A DNA stretch of 64,000 nt, taken from positions 620,001 through 684,000 of the forward strand of contig NZNC01000015.1 of assembly GCA_002692965.1 (NCBI GenBank), read 5' to 3'. This document shows positions 9,740-18,042 of the stretch, piece by piece. Origin of the DNA: Haliea sp. (GTDB lineage Bacteria > Pseudomonadota > Gammaproteobacteria > Pseudomonadales > Halieaceae). The notes under the pieces were generated by a model. It did not search any database. It had not been told where the DNA came from and saw only the letters and a program-made list of their open reading frames with translations. How positions within the stretch are numbered: the stretch's first letter is position 1; the number at the start of each line of letters is the position of its first letter. A program made the translations under genes and the position numbers.

Positions 9740-12109
9740 GTGCCTAGCCGCGGGGGTACGCCAGGCGAGACTCTTCGCGGCTTTCTCCTGGGTCGCGACT
9801 GGCGCGATGGCCGCGACGGTATCGAGCTGCACTATTGGCTGTGCAGCGAGGCGGGGCCGGTGCAGGTGCGGGTCAGCGGCGAGCGCAGCGTGTTCTTTCT
9901 GACCGTTACCGACGCCCGGCTCCACGCTACTCTGTTCTCCGCACCGGGCATCGAGTGCCGCCCCCTCGAGTTGCGCGATTTTTCCGGGCACCCGGTGGTT
10001 GCGGTCTACTGCCGCGGGTATCGGCAGGCGCGCCAGCTCGCGGAGACCTTGCGCACGCGCGGCGTCGAGCCCCTGGAGGCCGATATCAATCCTGCCGATC
10101 GCTTCCTGATGGAGCGCTTTATCGCGGGTGGAGCTGAGCTGCATGGCGAGGTACAGCGCCGTAACGGGGTGCTGCAGATGCGAAACCCCCAGTGGCGGCC
10201 GGCGCCCTTCGAGCCCAAATTGCGGCTGTTGTCCTTCGATATCGAGACAGCGATGGATGGCCTGCAGCTGTTCTCCATTGCGGTCCACGCGACGGGGCGG
10301 GGGGGCGAGGTACGCCGGGTCTTCATGCTCGGTGAGGGGGCCAGGCAACCCTGGGTCCAGGCCTGCAGCGACCAGAAGGCACTGCTGCAGGCCTTCCTGG
10401 CCTGGCTGCGGGAGGATGACCCGGATGTGCTGGTGGGCTGGAACGTCGTCGGATTTGATTGTTGGTTCCTGCAGCGTCTCGCCGATCACCTGGGGGTGCC
10501 CCTGGGGATGGGGCGCGCTGGCGCGACCCTGGTCTGGCGGGAGCGCGACGGCGACGCGGAGCGCCGCGTGGCGCGCGTGCCAGGCCGCCTGCTCATGGAT
10601 GGTATCGAATGGCTGCGCGCGGCGTTCTACCGCTTCGAGAGCTTTTCCCTGCAGGCCGTGGCCGGTGAACTGCTGGGGCAAAGCAAGTTGCTGCATGGCA
10701 GTGACCGGGGTGGCGAGATCGCCCGCCTGTTCCGCGAGGACAAGACGGCACTGGCGGCCTACAACCTGCGCGACTGTGAGCTGGTGACGGAAATCTTCCG
10801 GCACACGCGCCTACTCGAGTTCGCCCTGGCGCGCAGCAGCCTGACCGGCCTAAACCCCGACCGCCTGGGGGGCTCGGTGGCTTCCTTCGACAACCTCTAC
10901 CTGCCGCGCCTGCACCGCAGCGGCCATGTGGCGCCCAACCCCAGCCGCACCAGCCTGAACAGCCCCGGCGGCTACGTGCTGGACTCCCGCCCGGGCATCT
11001 ACGACCACGTGCTGGTACTGGATTTCAAGAGTCTGTACCCGAGCATCATCCGCACCTTCTGCGTCGACCCCCTGGGCCTGGCCCTGGGGGGTTCGGGGGA
11101 ACTGGCGGAAAGCGACACCGTGCCCGGTTTCCTGGAGGCGCGCTTCGCCAGGACGGGTCACATACTCCCGGGCTTGTTGCAGTCACTCTGGGAGAAGCGG
11201 GACCTGGCCCGTGCCGCTGGCGACGCTCCCCTGGGCCAGGCGATCAAGATCCTCATGAACTCCTTTTACGGCGTGCTGGGCAGCCCCGGTTGCCGTTTCT
11301 TCGACCCCCGTCTGGCCACGTCGATCACCCGCCGCGGTCACGAGATTCTGCAGTGCACCCGGGCGCAGATAGAGGCCCGAGGTCACCAGGTGATCTACGG
11401 TGACACGGATTCGGTGTTTGTCTGGGTGGCAAACGCCCGCGACGATGCCGAGGCAGAGGCGGCGGGCCGTGCCCTCGAAGCTGACCTCAACCAGTGGTGG
11501 CGCGGGGATATTGCCGTGCGCTTCGGACTTGATAGCGCCCTGCAGCTGGAGTTTGAAACTCACTATCGGCGCTTCTTGATGCCCACTATCCGCGGCTCCG
11601 ACAAAGGCAGCAAGAAGCGTTACGCAGGACTGGTGCGTCGCGATGGTGGCGACCAGTTGGTCTTCAAGGGCCTCGAGTCCGTGCGCACGGACTGGACGCG
11701 TCTGGCACGGGATGTCCAGGCTGAGCTGTACCGGCGTATCTTCCTGGAGCAGTCGTGGCAGGACTATCTGCGCGGGGTGGTGGCCGACCTGCTGGCGGGC
11801 AAGTGCGATGACCAGCTGATCTATCGCAAGCGCTTGCGCCGACGGTTGAGTGACTACGAGCGCAATGTGCCGCCCCATGTGCAGGCGGCGCGCCTGTTCG
11901 AGGAGCGCGGCCTGCCCCCGCCAGGTCGCGGCGATTGGGTGGAGTATGTGATTACCACGGCTGGTCCGGAGCCCGCTGCTGCACCGGCGGCAGCGCTGGA
12001 CTACCAGCACTACCTGGAGCGGCAGCTGGCGCCGGTGGCGGATGGCATCCTGGGGTTCCTCGATACCTCCTTCGCCGCTGTCGCCGGGCGGCAGCTCGAC
12101 CTGTTCTGA
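9740..12109 (+). CDS. polB: DNA polymerase II (family B)
   Basis: This 789-residue polymerase is close to the E. coli Pol II length. The exonuclease domain has Exo I (LLSFDIETAMDG, near residue 165) and DDPDVLVGWNVVGFD (Exo II). The polymerase domain has DFKSLYPSIIRTF, KILMNSFYGVLGS and YGDTDSVFVW with the two catalytic Asp. It repairs and restarts forks, and is SOS-induced in E. coli; no clear LexA box is visible in the short upstream gap. The GTG at 9740 is the first usable start after an in-frame stop at 9722, and its ribosome site is poor, so the start is less sure than the gene. Confidence 0.95.
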   Translation: MPSRGGTPGETLRGFLLGRDWRDGRDGIELHYWLCSEAGPVQVRVSGERSVFFLTVTDARLHATLFSAPGIECRPLELRDFSGHPVVAVYCRGYRQARQLAETLRTRGVEPLEADINPADRFLMERFIAGGAELHGEVQRRNGVLQMRNPQWRPAPFEPKLRLLSFDIETAMDGLQLFSIAVHATGRGGEVRRVFMLGEGARQPWVQACSDQKALLQAFLAWLREDDPDVLVGWNVVGFDCWFLQRLADHLGVPLGMGRAGATLVWRERDGDAERRVARVPGRLLMDGIEWLRAAFYRFESFSLQAVAGELLGQSKLLHGSDRGGEIARLFREDKTALAAYNLRDCELVTEIFRHTRLLEFALARSSLTGLNPDRLGGSVASFDNLYLPRLHRSGHVAPNPSRTSLNSPGGYVLDSRPGIYDHVLVLDFKSLYPSIIRTFCVDPLGLALGGSGELAESDTVPGFLEARFARTGHILPGLLQSLWEKRDLARAAGDAPLGQAIKILMNSFYGVLGSPGCRFFDPRLATSITRRGHEILQCTRAQIEARGHQVIYGDTDSVFVWVANARDDAEAEAAGRALEADLNQWWRGDIAVRFGLDSALQLEFETHYRRFLMPTIRGSDKGSKKRYAGLVRRDGGDQLVFKGLESVRTDWTRLARDVQAELYRRIFLEQSWQDYLRGVVADLLAGKCDDQLIYRKRLRRRLSDYERNVPPHVQAARLFEERGLPPPGRGDWVEYVITTAGPEPAAAPAAALDYQHYLERQLAPVADGILGFLDTSFAAVAGRQLDLF

Positions 12110-12190
12110 CCTGTCCCGCCCATCGTTCCCGGTCTGAACGCCAGCTGTCTCCGTGCCCTGACCCGGGGTCACCCAGCCCGCTTCTAGCCC

Positions 12191-12306
12191 GCCCCGAGCC
12201 AGGTTCTTCCCCTTTCAGGACACGCTGTATATACGTCCCTGTACGCTCGTTGGCGGCCTTCCCTGGCCGCCGACGGTCCTGAAAGGGGGAGAACCTGGCT
12301 CGGGGC
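12191..12306 (+). repeat. Composite palindromic element, copy 1
   Basis: Two 30-base arms (12191-12220 and 12277-12306) are inverted repeats of each other with one mismatch (29/30). They enclose a 56-base core (12221-12276) that begins CACGCTGTATATACGTCCCT and contains its own GGCGGCC/GGCCGCC hairpin. The same core recurs at 12515-12570 in the opposite orientation, while the arms are not shared between copies. The element lies about 80 bases after the polB stop. As RNA it would form a very long hairpin capped by the structured core. It could act as a terminator or mRNA-end element, or be a mobile repeat. Confidence 0.85.
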
Positions 12307-12488
12307 TCCGCGGTATGGTCAGCCTTCAGTGGCTACGATGGCGTGAGATGGTCGCTTCAGTGCGCGCTTGAGGGAGCATTGGCCCGCCGGGAGTGATCTA
12401 CATGCACTCGGTTCCCTCCTGCTGGGAGCTTAACTGGCGGGTGCCGACACGAGCAGGATCTGCCTAGGGCGGGATTTACCTCGTAGCG

Positions 12489-12596
12489 CCGGGGATGTGC
12501 AGGCGGTGTTGGGGCCGTCGGCGGCCAAGGAAGGCCGCCAACGAGCGTACAGGGACGTATTCACAGCGTGCCCCAACACCGCCTGCACATCCCCGG
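12489..12596 (-). repeat. Composite palindromic element, copy 2
   Basis: Two 26-base arms (12489-12514 and 12571-12596) are perfect inverted repeats. They enclose a 56-base core (12515-12570) that matches the reverse complement of the copy 1 core at 53 of 56 positions. The arm sequence (CCGGGGATGTGCAGGCGG and so on) is unrelated to the copy 1 arms. Relative to the minus-strand kinase gene that ends at 12667, the core has the same direction as copy 1 has relative to polB, so both follow a gene in the same sense. Confidence 0.85.
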
Positions 12597-12666
12597 TGCG
12601 TCCCCAAGGAAAGCCACCCAGTCCCTTTGCTCCCGATGCGTCCCGACGGATGGGCGAGCCGGCGGG

Positions 12667-13668
12667 TCAGTCGCCGAAGAACTCCGCGCGCAGCGCCGGG
12701 TAGTCCGCCGCCGGCAGGCGCGGGCCGTAGTTGGCCACAACCCGGCCCGCGGCCAGACAGGCGAAGCGGCCGGCGCTGGGGAAATCCTCACCGCGCTGCA
12801 GGGCGTAGAGGAAGGCGCCGGCAAACATGTCGCCGGCGCCGTTGCTGTCCACCGCCTGGACCCGGTGTGGCGGGATTTCGTGCAGGGTCTCGCCATCCCA
12901 GGCGATGGCGCCCTCGGCGCCGCGGGTGACGACAAACTGTCGGGCCACCGGCTTGAGACGCTCCATGGCCACCCCCAGGTCGTCAGTGCGGCCCCAGGCC
13001 AGGGCCTCCTCCGCGTTGCAGAAGACCAGGTCGACGCGCTCGCCGAGCATCGCCTGGAGGCCCTCGTGGAAGAACTCGACGATGCCGGGGTCGGAGAAGC
13101 TCAGGGCGGTTTTTACACCCTCCTGTTCCGCCAGCTCGCGCGCGCGGATGGCGGCGGCGCGGCCGGAATCGGAGGTGACGAGGTAGCCCTCCACATAGAG
13201 CCAGTGGGAGCGGGCCAGTGCCGCCGGGTCCAGCTGCTCGGTGGAAAGTGTTTCGCTGATACCGAGGAAGGTATTCATGCTCCGCTCGGCATCGGGGGAA
13301 ATCAATACCAGGCACTTGCCGGTGGTGCCGGTGGGGCGCTCTCCGTCCATGCAGTGATCGACACCCGAGGCGGCCAGGTCGTCCACGTAGATGCTGCCAT
13401 ACTCGTCATCGGCCACCTTGCAGGTCATGAAGGCCGGCGCTCCGAAGCGCGCCACGGCTATCAGCGAGTTGCCGGCGCTGCCGCCGCTGGCGTGACTGGC
13501 GTGCACCAGGTGCCCCTCGAGGTGGTCGAGCAGCTCCGCCTGTCGGGCTTCATCGACCAGGGTCATCAGGCCCTTGTCCACACCCATGGTTGCGAGTTCC
13601 CGGTCCTGGACCTGGATTTCCGTATCGACCAGGGCTGCGCCCATGCCGTAGACCGCGTATTTCGTCAT
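12667..13668 (-). CDS. PfkB-family carbohydrate/nucleoside kinase
   Basis: A 333-residue ribokinase-like kinase. Near the N-terminus are GMGAALVDTEIQV and HASGGSAGNSLIAVARFGA, the PfkB signature 1 region; near residue 265 is DSNGAGDMFAGAFLYALQRG, with the catalytic Asp and anion-hole GAGD. TRGAEGAIAW precedes it as in the family. Many close relatives are annotated adenosine kinase or sugar kinase; the substrate cannot be told from sequence. It stands alone, convergent with polB and divergent from mrcB. A composite palindromic element lies downstream. Confidence 0.88.
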   Translation of the reverse strand: MTKYAVYGMGAALVDTEIQVQDRELATMGVDKGLMTLVDEARQAELLDHLEGHLVHASHASGGSAGNSLIAVARFGAPAFMTCKVADDEYGSIYVDDLAASGVDHCMDGERPTGTTGKCLVLISPDAERSMNTFLGISETLSTEQLDPAALARSHWLYVEGYLVTSDSGRAAAIRARELAEQEGVKTALSFSDPGIVEFFHEGLQAMLGERVDLVFCNAEEALAWGRTDDLGVAMERLKPVARQFVVTRGAEGAIAWDGETLHEIPPHRVQAVDSNGAGDMFAGAFLYALQRGEDFPSAGRFACLAAGRVVANYGPRLPAADYPALRAEFFGD

Positions 13669-13699
13669 TCTCTGTTCGCCCTTCAGGATTCAGCGCGTT

Positions 13700-13727
13700 A
13701 TTATCGCGGCCCCCTGACCCATTGCAA
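13700..13727 (-). promoter_or_regulatory. Candidate sigma70 promoter for the PfkB-type kinase gene
   Basis: On the minus strand TTGCAA (-35, bases 13727-13722) is followed after 16 bases by GATAAT (-10, bases 13705-13700). The -10 is 31 bases before the ATG at 13668. The match is moderate (4/6 and 5/6). Confidence 0.45.
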
Positions 13728-13753
13728 CCGGCGCTGCGTTACACTGCGAGGCC

Positions 13754-16012
13754 ATGGCCAGAACCCGTCGACCTTTTCTGAAGCTTTTCTTCACCCTTGC
13801 CGCCGTGGGGGTGCTGTATCTTGTCTATCTGGATGTGCGCATCACCTCCACCTTTACCGACAAGATGTGGGAGCTGCCCGCCAAGGTGTATGCCCGTCCC
13901 CTGGAGCTGTATGAAGGGGCGAGCCTGAGCGCGGAAGACCTGGCCTGGGAGCTGGAGATCCTCGGCTATCGCAAGGTGGCCCAGGCGACCGCGCCGGGAC
14001 AGGTGGCGCGGGCGGGCAACCGCTTCGATCTGCATGCGCGCGGCTTCGACTTCCCCGGTGAGCGCGAACCCACGCGACGGGTGCGGCTGGAACTCTCGGG
14101 CAACCGCGTGGTGTCGCTGAGCAGTGGTGGTCGCGAGCTGGGCCTGATGCGCCTGGACCCGGTTCAGATCGGTGGTATCTACCCCCAGCACGGCGAAGAT
14201 CGCCTGCTGGTCAGGCTGGATGATGTTCCCGAAACCCTGCGCCGGGGGCTGATGGCGGTCGAGGACCAGCGTTTCTACCAGCACTGGGGTTTTTCCATTA
14301 CCGGCATTCTGCGCGCAGCGATCAGCAACCTGCGTTCCGGTGGTGTGGTCGCGGGGGGCAGCACGATCACCCAGCAGCTGGTCAAGAACTACTACCTGAC
14401 CCCGGAGCGCAGCTATATCCGCAAACTCAACGAGTTGCTGATGGCGGTCCTCCTTGAGCTGCATTTCGAGAAGGATCAGATCCTCGAGAGTTACATCAAC
14501 GAGGTCTACCTGGGCCAGGAGGGGCCGCGCGCCATCCACGGTCTGGCCCTGGCGGCGCGGCACTATTTCCAGGCGCCACTGGAGCAGCTGCCCCTGCACC
14601 AGCAGGCGCTGTTGATTGGCATGGTCAAGGGCCCTTCGCTCTACAACCCCCTGCGCAACCCCGAGCGGGCCCGGGAGCGGCGCGACCTGGTGCTGGACGT
14701 GATGGCGGCGGAAGGCGTGATCAGTGCCGCAGCCGCCCAGCGCGGCAAGGCGCAGCCCCTCGGTGTCAGTACCCGCGGCAGTATTCGTGACACCTTCCCG
14801 GCCTACCTCGACCTGGTGCGCCGACAGCTGCGCCTGGAGTACCGGGAAGAGGATCTTGCAACCCTGGGCCTGAGCATCTTCACCAGTTTCGACCCCCTGC
14901 TGCAGCGGCAGCTGGAAGCCTCCAGTGAAGCCGTGCTGGACCAGCTGGACAGCGGCGGCAAGCAGCTGCAGACCGCGACGGTGGTGACCCGTTTCGACAG
15001 TGGCGAAGTGGCGGCCCTGGTTGGGGGGCGCCGGCCGCGCTACGCCGGCTTCAACCGCGCCCTGGATGCCCGCCGCCCCGCTGGCTCTCTGCTCAAGCCG
15101 GCGGTCTACCTGGCCGCCCTGGAGCAACCCCGGCGCTATACCCTGGCCAGTGTGCTTTCCGACCGGCCGGTTCGGGTCGAGGGCTACGATGGCGATGTCT
15201 GGGAGCCGCGCAACTTTGACCGCCAGCCCCACGGCGATGTGCTTCTGCACCACGCGCTGTCGCGCTCCTACAACCTGGCCAGTGCCCGCCTGGGGATGCA
15301 GCTGGGCCTGGAGCGTGTGGCGGACATGATGCGCCGGCTCGGCGTGGAGGGGGATATCCCCGAGGTGCCGGCACTGTCCCTGGGGGCCGGTGAGTATTCC
15401 CCCATGGACATGGCCGCGATGTACCAGAGCATCGCCTCGGGGGGCTTCCGCATGCCCCTGCGCACCATTCGCGATATCGTCGACGCCGATGGTGAGCCCC
15501 TGCGCCGCTATCCCCTGGAATACGACCGTACCGTGAGTCTTCAGGCCGTGCACCTGCTGCACTATGCCCTGCGGGAGGTGGTGCGCGAGGGTACCGGCCG
15601 CCCGGTATATCGTTATCTGCCCGACAGCTTCCAGGTGGCGGGCAAGACAGGCACCACCAACGATGGCCGCGACTCCTGGTTTGCCGGCTTTTCGGGTGAC
15701 TTACTGGCAGTCAGCTGGATTGGCCGTGACGACAACGGCGGCACCGGCCTGACCGGCAGTACCGGGGCGCTGCGTGTCTGGGGCCACTTCATGGCGCGGG
15801 CCAGCCAGCGCTCCCTGAGCTATCGCATGCCGGATCGCGTGCAGACCCACTGGGTCGACAGCGAGACCGGGTTTCTGACGGGCGAGGGCTGTCCCAATGC
15901 GAGGCTGATGCCATTCATCGAGGGCTCCGAGCCGCGTCAGCGCAGCAATTGCAGTGGTCGCAGTGGTTCCAGCATTCGGGACTGGTTCCAGTCCCTGTTC
16001 CGTGGAGAATAA
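13754..16012 (+). CDS. mrcB: Penicillin-binding protein 1b (class A)
   Basis: This bifunctional peptidoglycan polymerase has 752 residues. A short cytoplasmic tail and one membrane helix (about residues 8-25) are followed by a UB2H regulatory domain (about 60-145). The GT51 transglycosylase has AVEDQRFYQHWGFS with the catalytic Glu, GGSTITQQLVKNYYL and ESYINEVYLGQ. The transpeptidase has GSLLKPAVYL with the active-site Ser (SxxK), an SYN motif and KTGTTND. It acts at the periplasmic face of the inner membrane in cell-wall growth. The next gene, four bases on, is a candidate outer-membrane activator of this enzyme. Confidence 0.97.
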   Translation: MARTRRPFLKLFFTLAAVGVLYLVYLDVRITSTFTDKMWELPAKVYARPLELYEGASLSAEDLAWELEILGYRKVAQATAPGQVARAGNRFDLHARGFDFPGEREPTRRVRLELSGNRVVSLSSGGRELGLMRLDPVQIGGIYPQHGEDRLLVRLDDVPETLRRGLMAVEDQRFYQHWGFSITGILRAAISNLRSGGVVAGGSTITQQLVKNYYLTPERSYIRKLNELLMAVLLELHFEKDQILESYINEVYLGQEGPRAIHGLALAARHYFQAPLEQLPLHQQALLIGMVKGPSLYNPLRNPERARERRDLVLDVMAAEGVISAAAAQRGKAQPLGVSTRGSIRDTFPAYLDLVRRQLRLEYREEDLATLGLSIFTSFDPLLQRQLEASSEAVLDQLDSGGKQLQTATVVTRFDSGEVAALVGGRRPRYAGFNRALDARRPAGSLLKPAVYLAALEQPRRYTLASVLSDRPVRVEGYDGDVWEPRNFDRQPHGDVLLHHALSRSYNLASARLGMQLGLERVADMMRRLGVEGDIPEVPALSLGAGEYSPMDMAAMYQSIASGGFRMPLRTIRDIVDADGEPLRRYPLEYDRTVSLQAVHLLHYALREVVREGTGRPVYRYLPDSFQVAGKTGTTNDGRDSWFAGFSGDLLAVSWIGRDDNGGTGLTGSTGALRVWGHFMARASQRSLSYRMPDRVQTHWVDSETGFLTGEGCPNARLMPFIEGSEPRQRSNCSGRSGSSIRDWFQSLFRGE

Positions 16013-16015
16013 GTC

Positions 16016-16462
16016 ATGTCCCTGAGTGCTTTCTTGCGCCTGCTGGCGCTGGCGGGAATGGTGTTCCTGCACGGCTGTACCCTGGTGCCCCAGGGGCGGG
16101 ACACGCCCGCGCCGGTGGAGACACGCGACGGCCGCGTGCCCGGCACCGAGGTGGAAACCCGCCCCGCTCCTCGGCCGTCGGTTCCCGACGAGGTGCCGCC
16201 GGAGCCTGCCGCGGCGCGTGCCTATGGGCCGCTCCTGGCGCGCGCCGAGGCTGCGACCGGGCAGGGTGACTACGACCAGGCCTTGAGCCTGCTGGAGCGG
16301 GCCCAGCGCATCGATCCGGACAATGCGCGCATCTACCTCGAGCTGGCGCGCACCTACGCCGCCCAGGGGCGCCCGGAGCGGGCCCGCAACATGGCCGAAC
16401 GGGGCCTGCTCTACTGCCGCGGCGAGCGGGAATGCGACGCCCTGCGGGCGTTTCTGCGCTGA
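16016..16462 (+). CDS. lpoP: TPR lipoprotein, likely PBP1b activator LpoP
   Basis: A 148-residue lipoprotein: signal peptide with FLHGC lipobox (Cys about residue 21), a Pro-rich linker (about 25-62) and a C-terminal TPR pair (YDQALSLLERAQRIDPDNARIYLELARTYAAQGRPERARNMAERG). It begins four bases after the mrcB stop, a coupled pair. In Pseudomonas aeruginosa the TPR lipoprotein LpoP is encoded beside the PBP1b gene and activates that enzyme; lineage, domain order and gene position agree here. Function is inferred from this, not proved by sequence. Confidence 0.75.
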   Translation: MSLSAFLRLLALAGMVFLHGCTLVPQGRDTPAPVETRDGRVPGTEVETRPAPRPSVPDEVPPEPAAARAYGPLLARAEAATGQGDYDQALSLLERAQRIDPDNARIYLELARTYAAQGRPERARNMAERGLLYCRGERECDALRAFLR

Positions 16463-16487
16463 AGTAGAGCGCGCGAACGGAGCCTGT

Positions 16488-17966
16488 TCAAGGCGTGTTT
16501 TCGCACACCACCCGGTAGCCGCTCTCGCCGGGCTCGAAACGCAGGAACTGGTTGATGCAGGCCGGGGTGTCCCCCGCCGAGTGGCTGACAAAAATGACCT
16601 GGGTGTCGCTGTTGGCCGCGATGTGATCCACCGCCCGCAGCAGCAGCTTGCGGTGGAAGCCGTCCAGCCCCAGGGTAGGCTCGTCCAGCAGCAGGATCAG
16701 TGGCGATTTCACCATCGCCCGCGCCAGCAGCACCATGCGCTGCAGTCCGAAGGACAGCGTGTCGAAGGGGGCGCGGCTGTAGGCCGCCATCCCCAGTGCC
16801 TCCAGCCACGCTTCGGCGCGACGCTTCTGCACATCGCCCCAGTCATCGTAGAGGCCAATGCTGTCGAAGAAGCCGGATACAACCACTTCCACCACTTTCA
16901 TGTTGCGGGCGAAGTTGAGCTGCAGCTGGGTGTCCAGCTGGCCGTACTTCTGCTTGATGTCCCAGATGCTCTCGCCGCTGCCGCGGCGGCGCCCGAACAG
17001 GGTGATGTCCTGTCCGTAGGCCTTGTGGTTGTCGCCGGTGATCAGGCTCAACAGCGTGGTCTTGCCGCAGCCGTTGGGGCCGGCCACACAGCAGTGCTGC
17101 CCCCGCTCGAGGGTCCAGTGGACGTCGCGCAGCACCTGTAGCTCGCCGTAGCTGACCTGCACATCGTGCAGTTCGAGCAGCGGGCCTTCCGGAACGGAAT
17201 AGGGGCGTTCCGCCGGTGACGGCAGTGCCGAGAGGGGCGGCTGCGGCGGGTCCATCAGGGTCGCTACCGCCGGGTCGGCACAGACCTCCGCCCGTGGGCC
17301 AGTGGCCAGCGGGTGACCCTCCTCCAGGACCAGCACATGGGTGATGCCCGAGGGGATGTCTTCCAGTTGCCGGCACAGCAGCAGTGTGGGCTGTCCCGCC
17401 GCCAGCAGCTGGCCGATGACGTCGAGCATGGCCTGTTGGGCGGCGGCGTCGAGGCCATCCAGCGGGCTGTCGAGGATCAGCAGCCCGGGTTCGCTGAGAA
17501 GGGCCCGGATCAGCAGGGTCTTGCGCATTTCCCCGGTGGAAATAAAGCGCAGACCACGCTCCAGGACGTGCGCCAGGCGCAGGCGCTCGACCCAGTGCTC
17601 GAAGCGGGCATCCGCCGCGCGCCCGGCGAGGATGGCGTCGCGCACCCGGGTGCCCGGGTCCGAGGCATCGGCGCGAAATTCGGAGTCGTCCATCTTGCGG
17701 TCCCGGGCGCAGAGCGCCTGGGCCTGTTCAAAGCAGACATAGGCCACCCCGGCGCTGGCCAGCGCCGGGGCCAACACCAGCTCACCGCTGTGGTGGCTGG
17801 CCTGGCCGCTGAGAATGCGGGCCAGGCTGGTCTTGCCGGCCCCGTTGGGGCCGATGCAGGCCCACTGTTCGCCGGGCCGGATCGCCCAGTCCAGTGGCTG
17901 CAGCGCCGGGCGTGCGCGATACACCAGGCCGGTGCCCCGGCATTCCAGCAGGGGAGATTGGTCCAT
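16488..17966 (-). CDS. modF: ModF-like protein with two ABC ATPase domains
   Basis: This 492-residue protein holds two complete ABC modules and no membrane segment. The first has Walker A GPNGAGKTSLARIL (about residue 38) and signature STGEMRKTL; the second has GPNGCGKTTLLSL (about 298), then ITLFGRRRGSGESIWDI and SFGLQRMVLLARA. The GRRRGSGE-IWDIK block and length match E. coli ModF (PhrA). The first Walker B reads LILDSPLDGLD, with Ser where Glu is usual, so that site may hydrolyse ATP poorly. No molybdate transporter gene is in the window. The exact role of ModF is not settled. Confidence 0.8.
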   Translation of the reverse strand: MDQSPLLECRGTGLVYRARPALQPLDWAIRPGEQWACIGPNGAGKTSLARILSGQASHHSGELVLAPALASAGVAYVCFEQAQALCARDRKMDDSEFRADASDPGTRVRDAILAGRAADARFEHWVERLRLAHVLERGLRFISTGEMRKTLLIRALLSEPGLLILDSPLDGLDAAAQQAMLDVIGQLLAAGQPTLLLCRQLEDIPSGITHVLVLEEGHPLATGPRAEVCADPAVATLMDPPQPPLSALPSPAERPYSVPEGPLLELHDVQVSYGELQVLRDVHWTLERGQHCCVAGPNGCGKTTLLSLITGDNHKAYGQDITLFGRRRGSGESIWDIKQKYGQLDTQLQLNFARNMKVVEVVVSGFFDSIGLYDDWGDVQKRRAEAWLEALGMAAYSRAPFDTLSFGLQRMVLLARAMVKSPLILLLDEPTLGLDGFHRKLLLRAVDHIAANSDTQVIFVSHSAGDTPACINQFLRFEPGESGYRVVCENTP

Positions 17967-18014
17967 GTTGTCTGTCCTGTCGGCTTGCGATGACGAGTCG
18001 CGGATGGCTTAATC

Positions 18015-18029
18015 GGGACTGTAAGTCCC
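18015..18029. other. Short perfect hairpin between modF and the Nudix gene
   Basis: GGGACT-GTA-AGTCCC forms a six-base-pair stem with a three-base loop in the 76-base gap between the divergent starts, 14 bases before the Nudix GTG. It could affect translation of that gene, or bind a regulator as DNA. Confidence 0.35.
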
Positions 18030-18042
18030 TGGATGTATCCCC

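Larger units (their letters stand above)
12110..12666. other. 557-base intergenic gap between convergent polB and the PfkB-type kinase gene
   Basis: No plausible gene was found here. The gap holds two copies of a composite palindromic element (12191-12306 and 12489-12596), a small TGACC/GGTCA hairpin at 12159-12171, and a segment between the elements that could fold into a multi-stem structure (12383-12441). Confidence 0.8.

Noticed and set aside
9716-10804. Open frame of 362 codons on the minus strand opposite the start of polB
   Set aside because: Antisense to the conserved exonuclease domain of polB; composition is that of a shadow frame.
12307-12488. tRNA or known small RNA between the palindromic elements
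   Set aside because: No cloverleaf with a T-loop GTTCRAnnC or CCA end could be fitted; only short stems are seen.
12191-12596. CRISPR array or insertion sequence in the polB-kinase gap
   Set aside because: Only two copies, in opposite orientation, no spacers and no transposase gene; a composite palindrome describes it better.
12568-13914. Open frame of 448 codons on the plus strand across the kinase gene
   Set aside because: Overlaps the PfkB-type kinase and the mrcB start in the wrong strand or frame and starts inside a palindromic element.
13739-15562. Open frame of 607 codons on the minus strand opposite mrcB
   Set aside because: Reverse-frame shadow of a complete PBP1b gene, with no motif.
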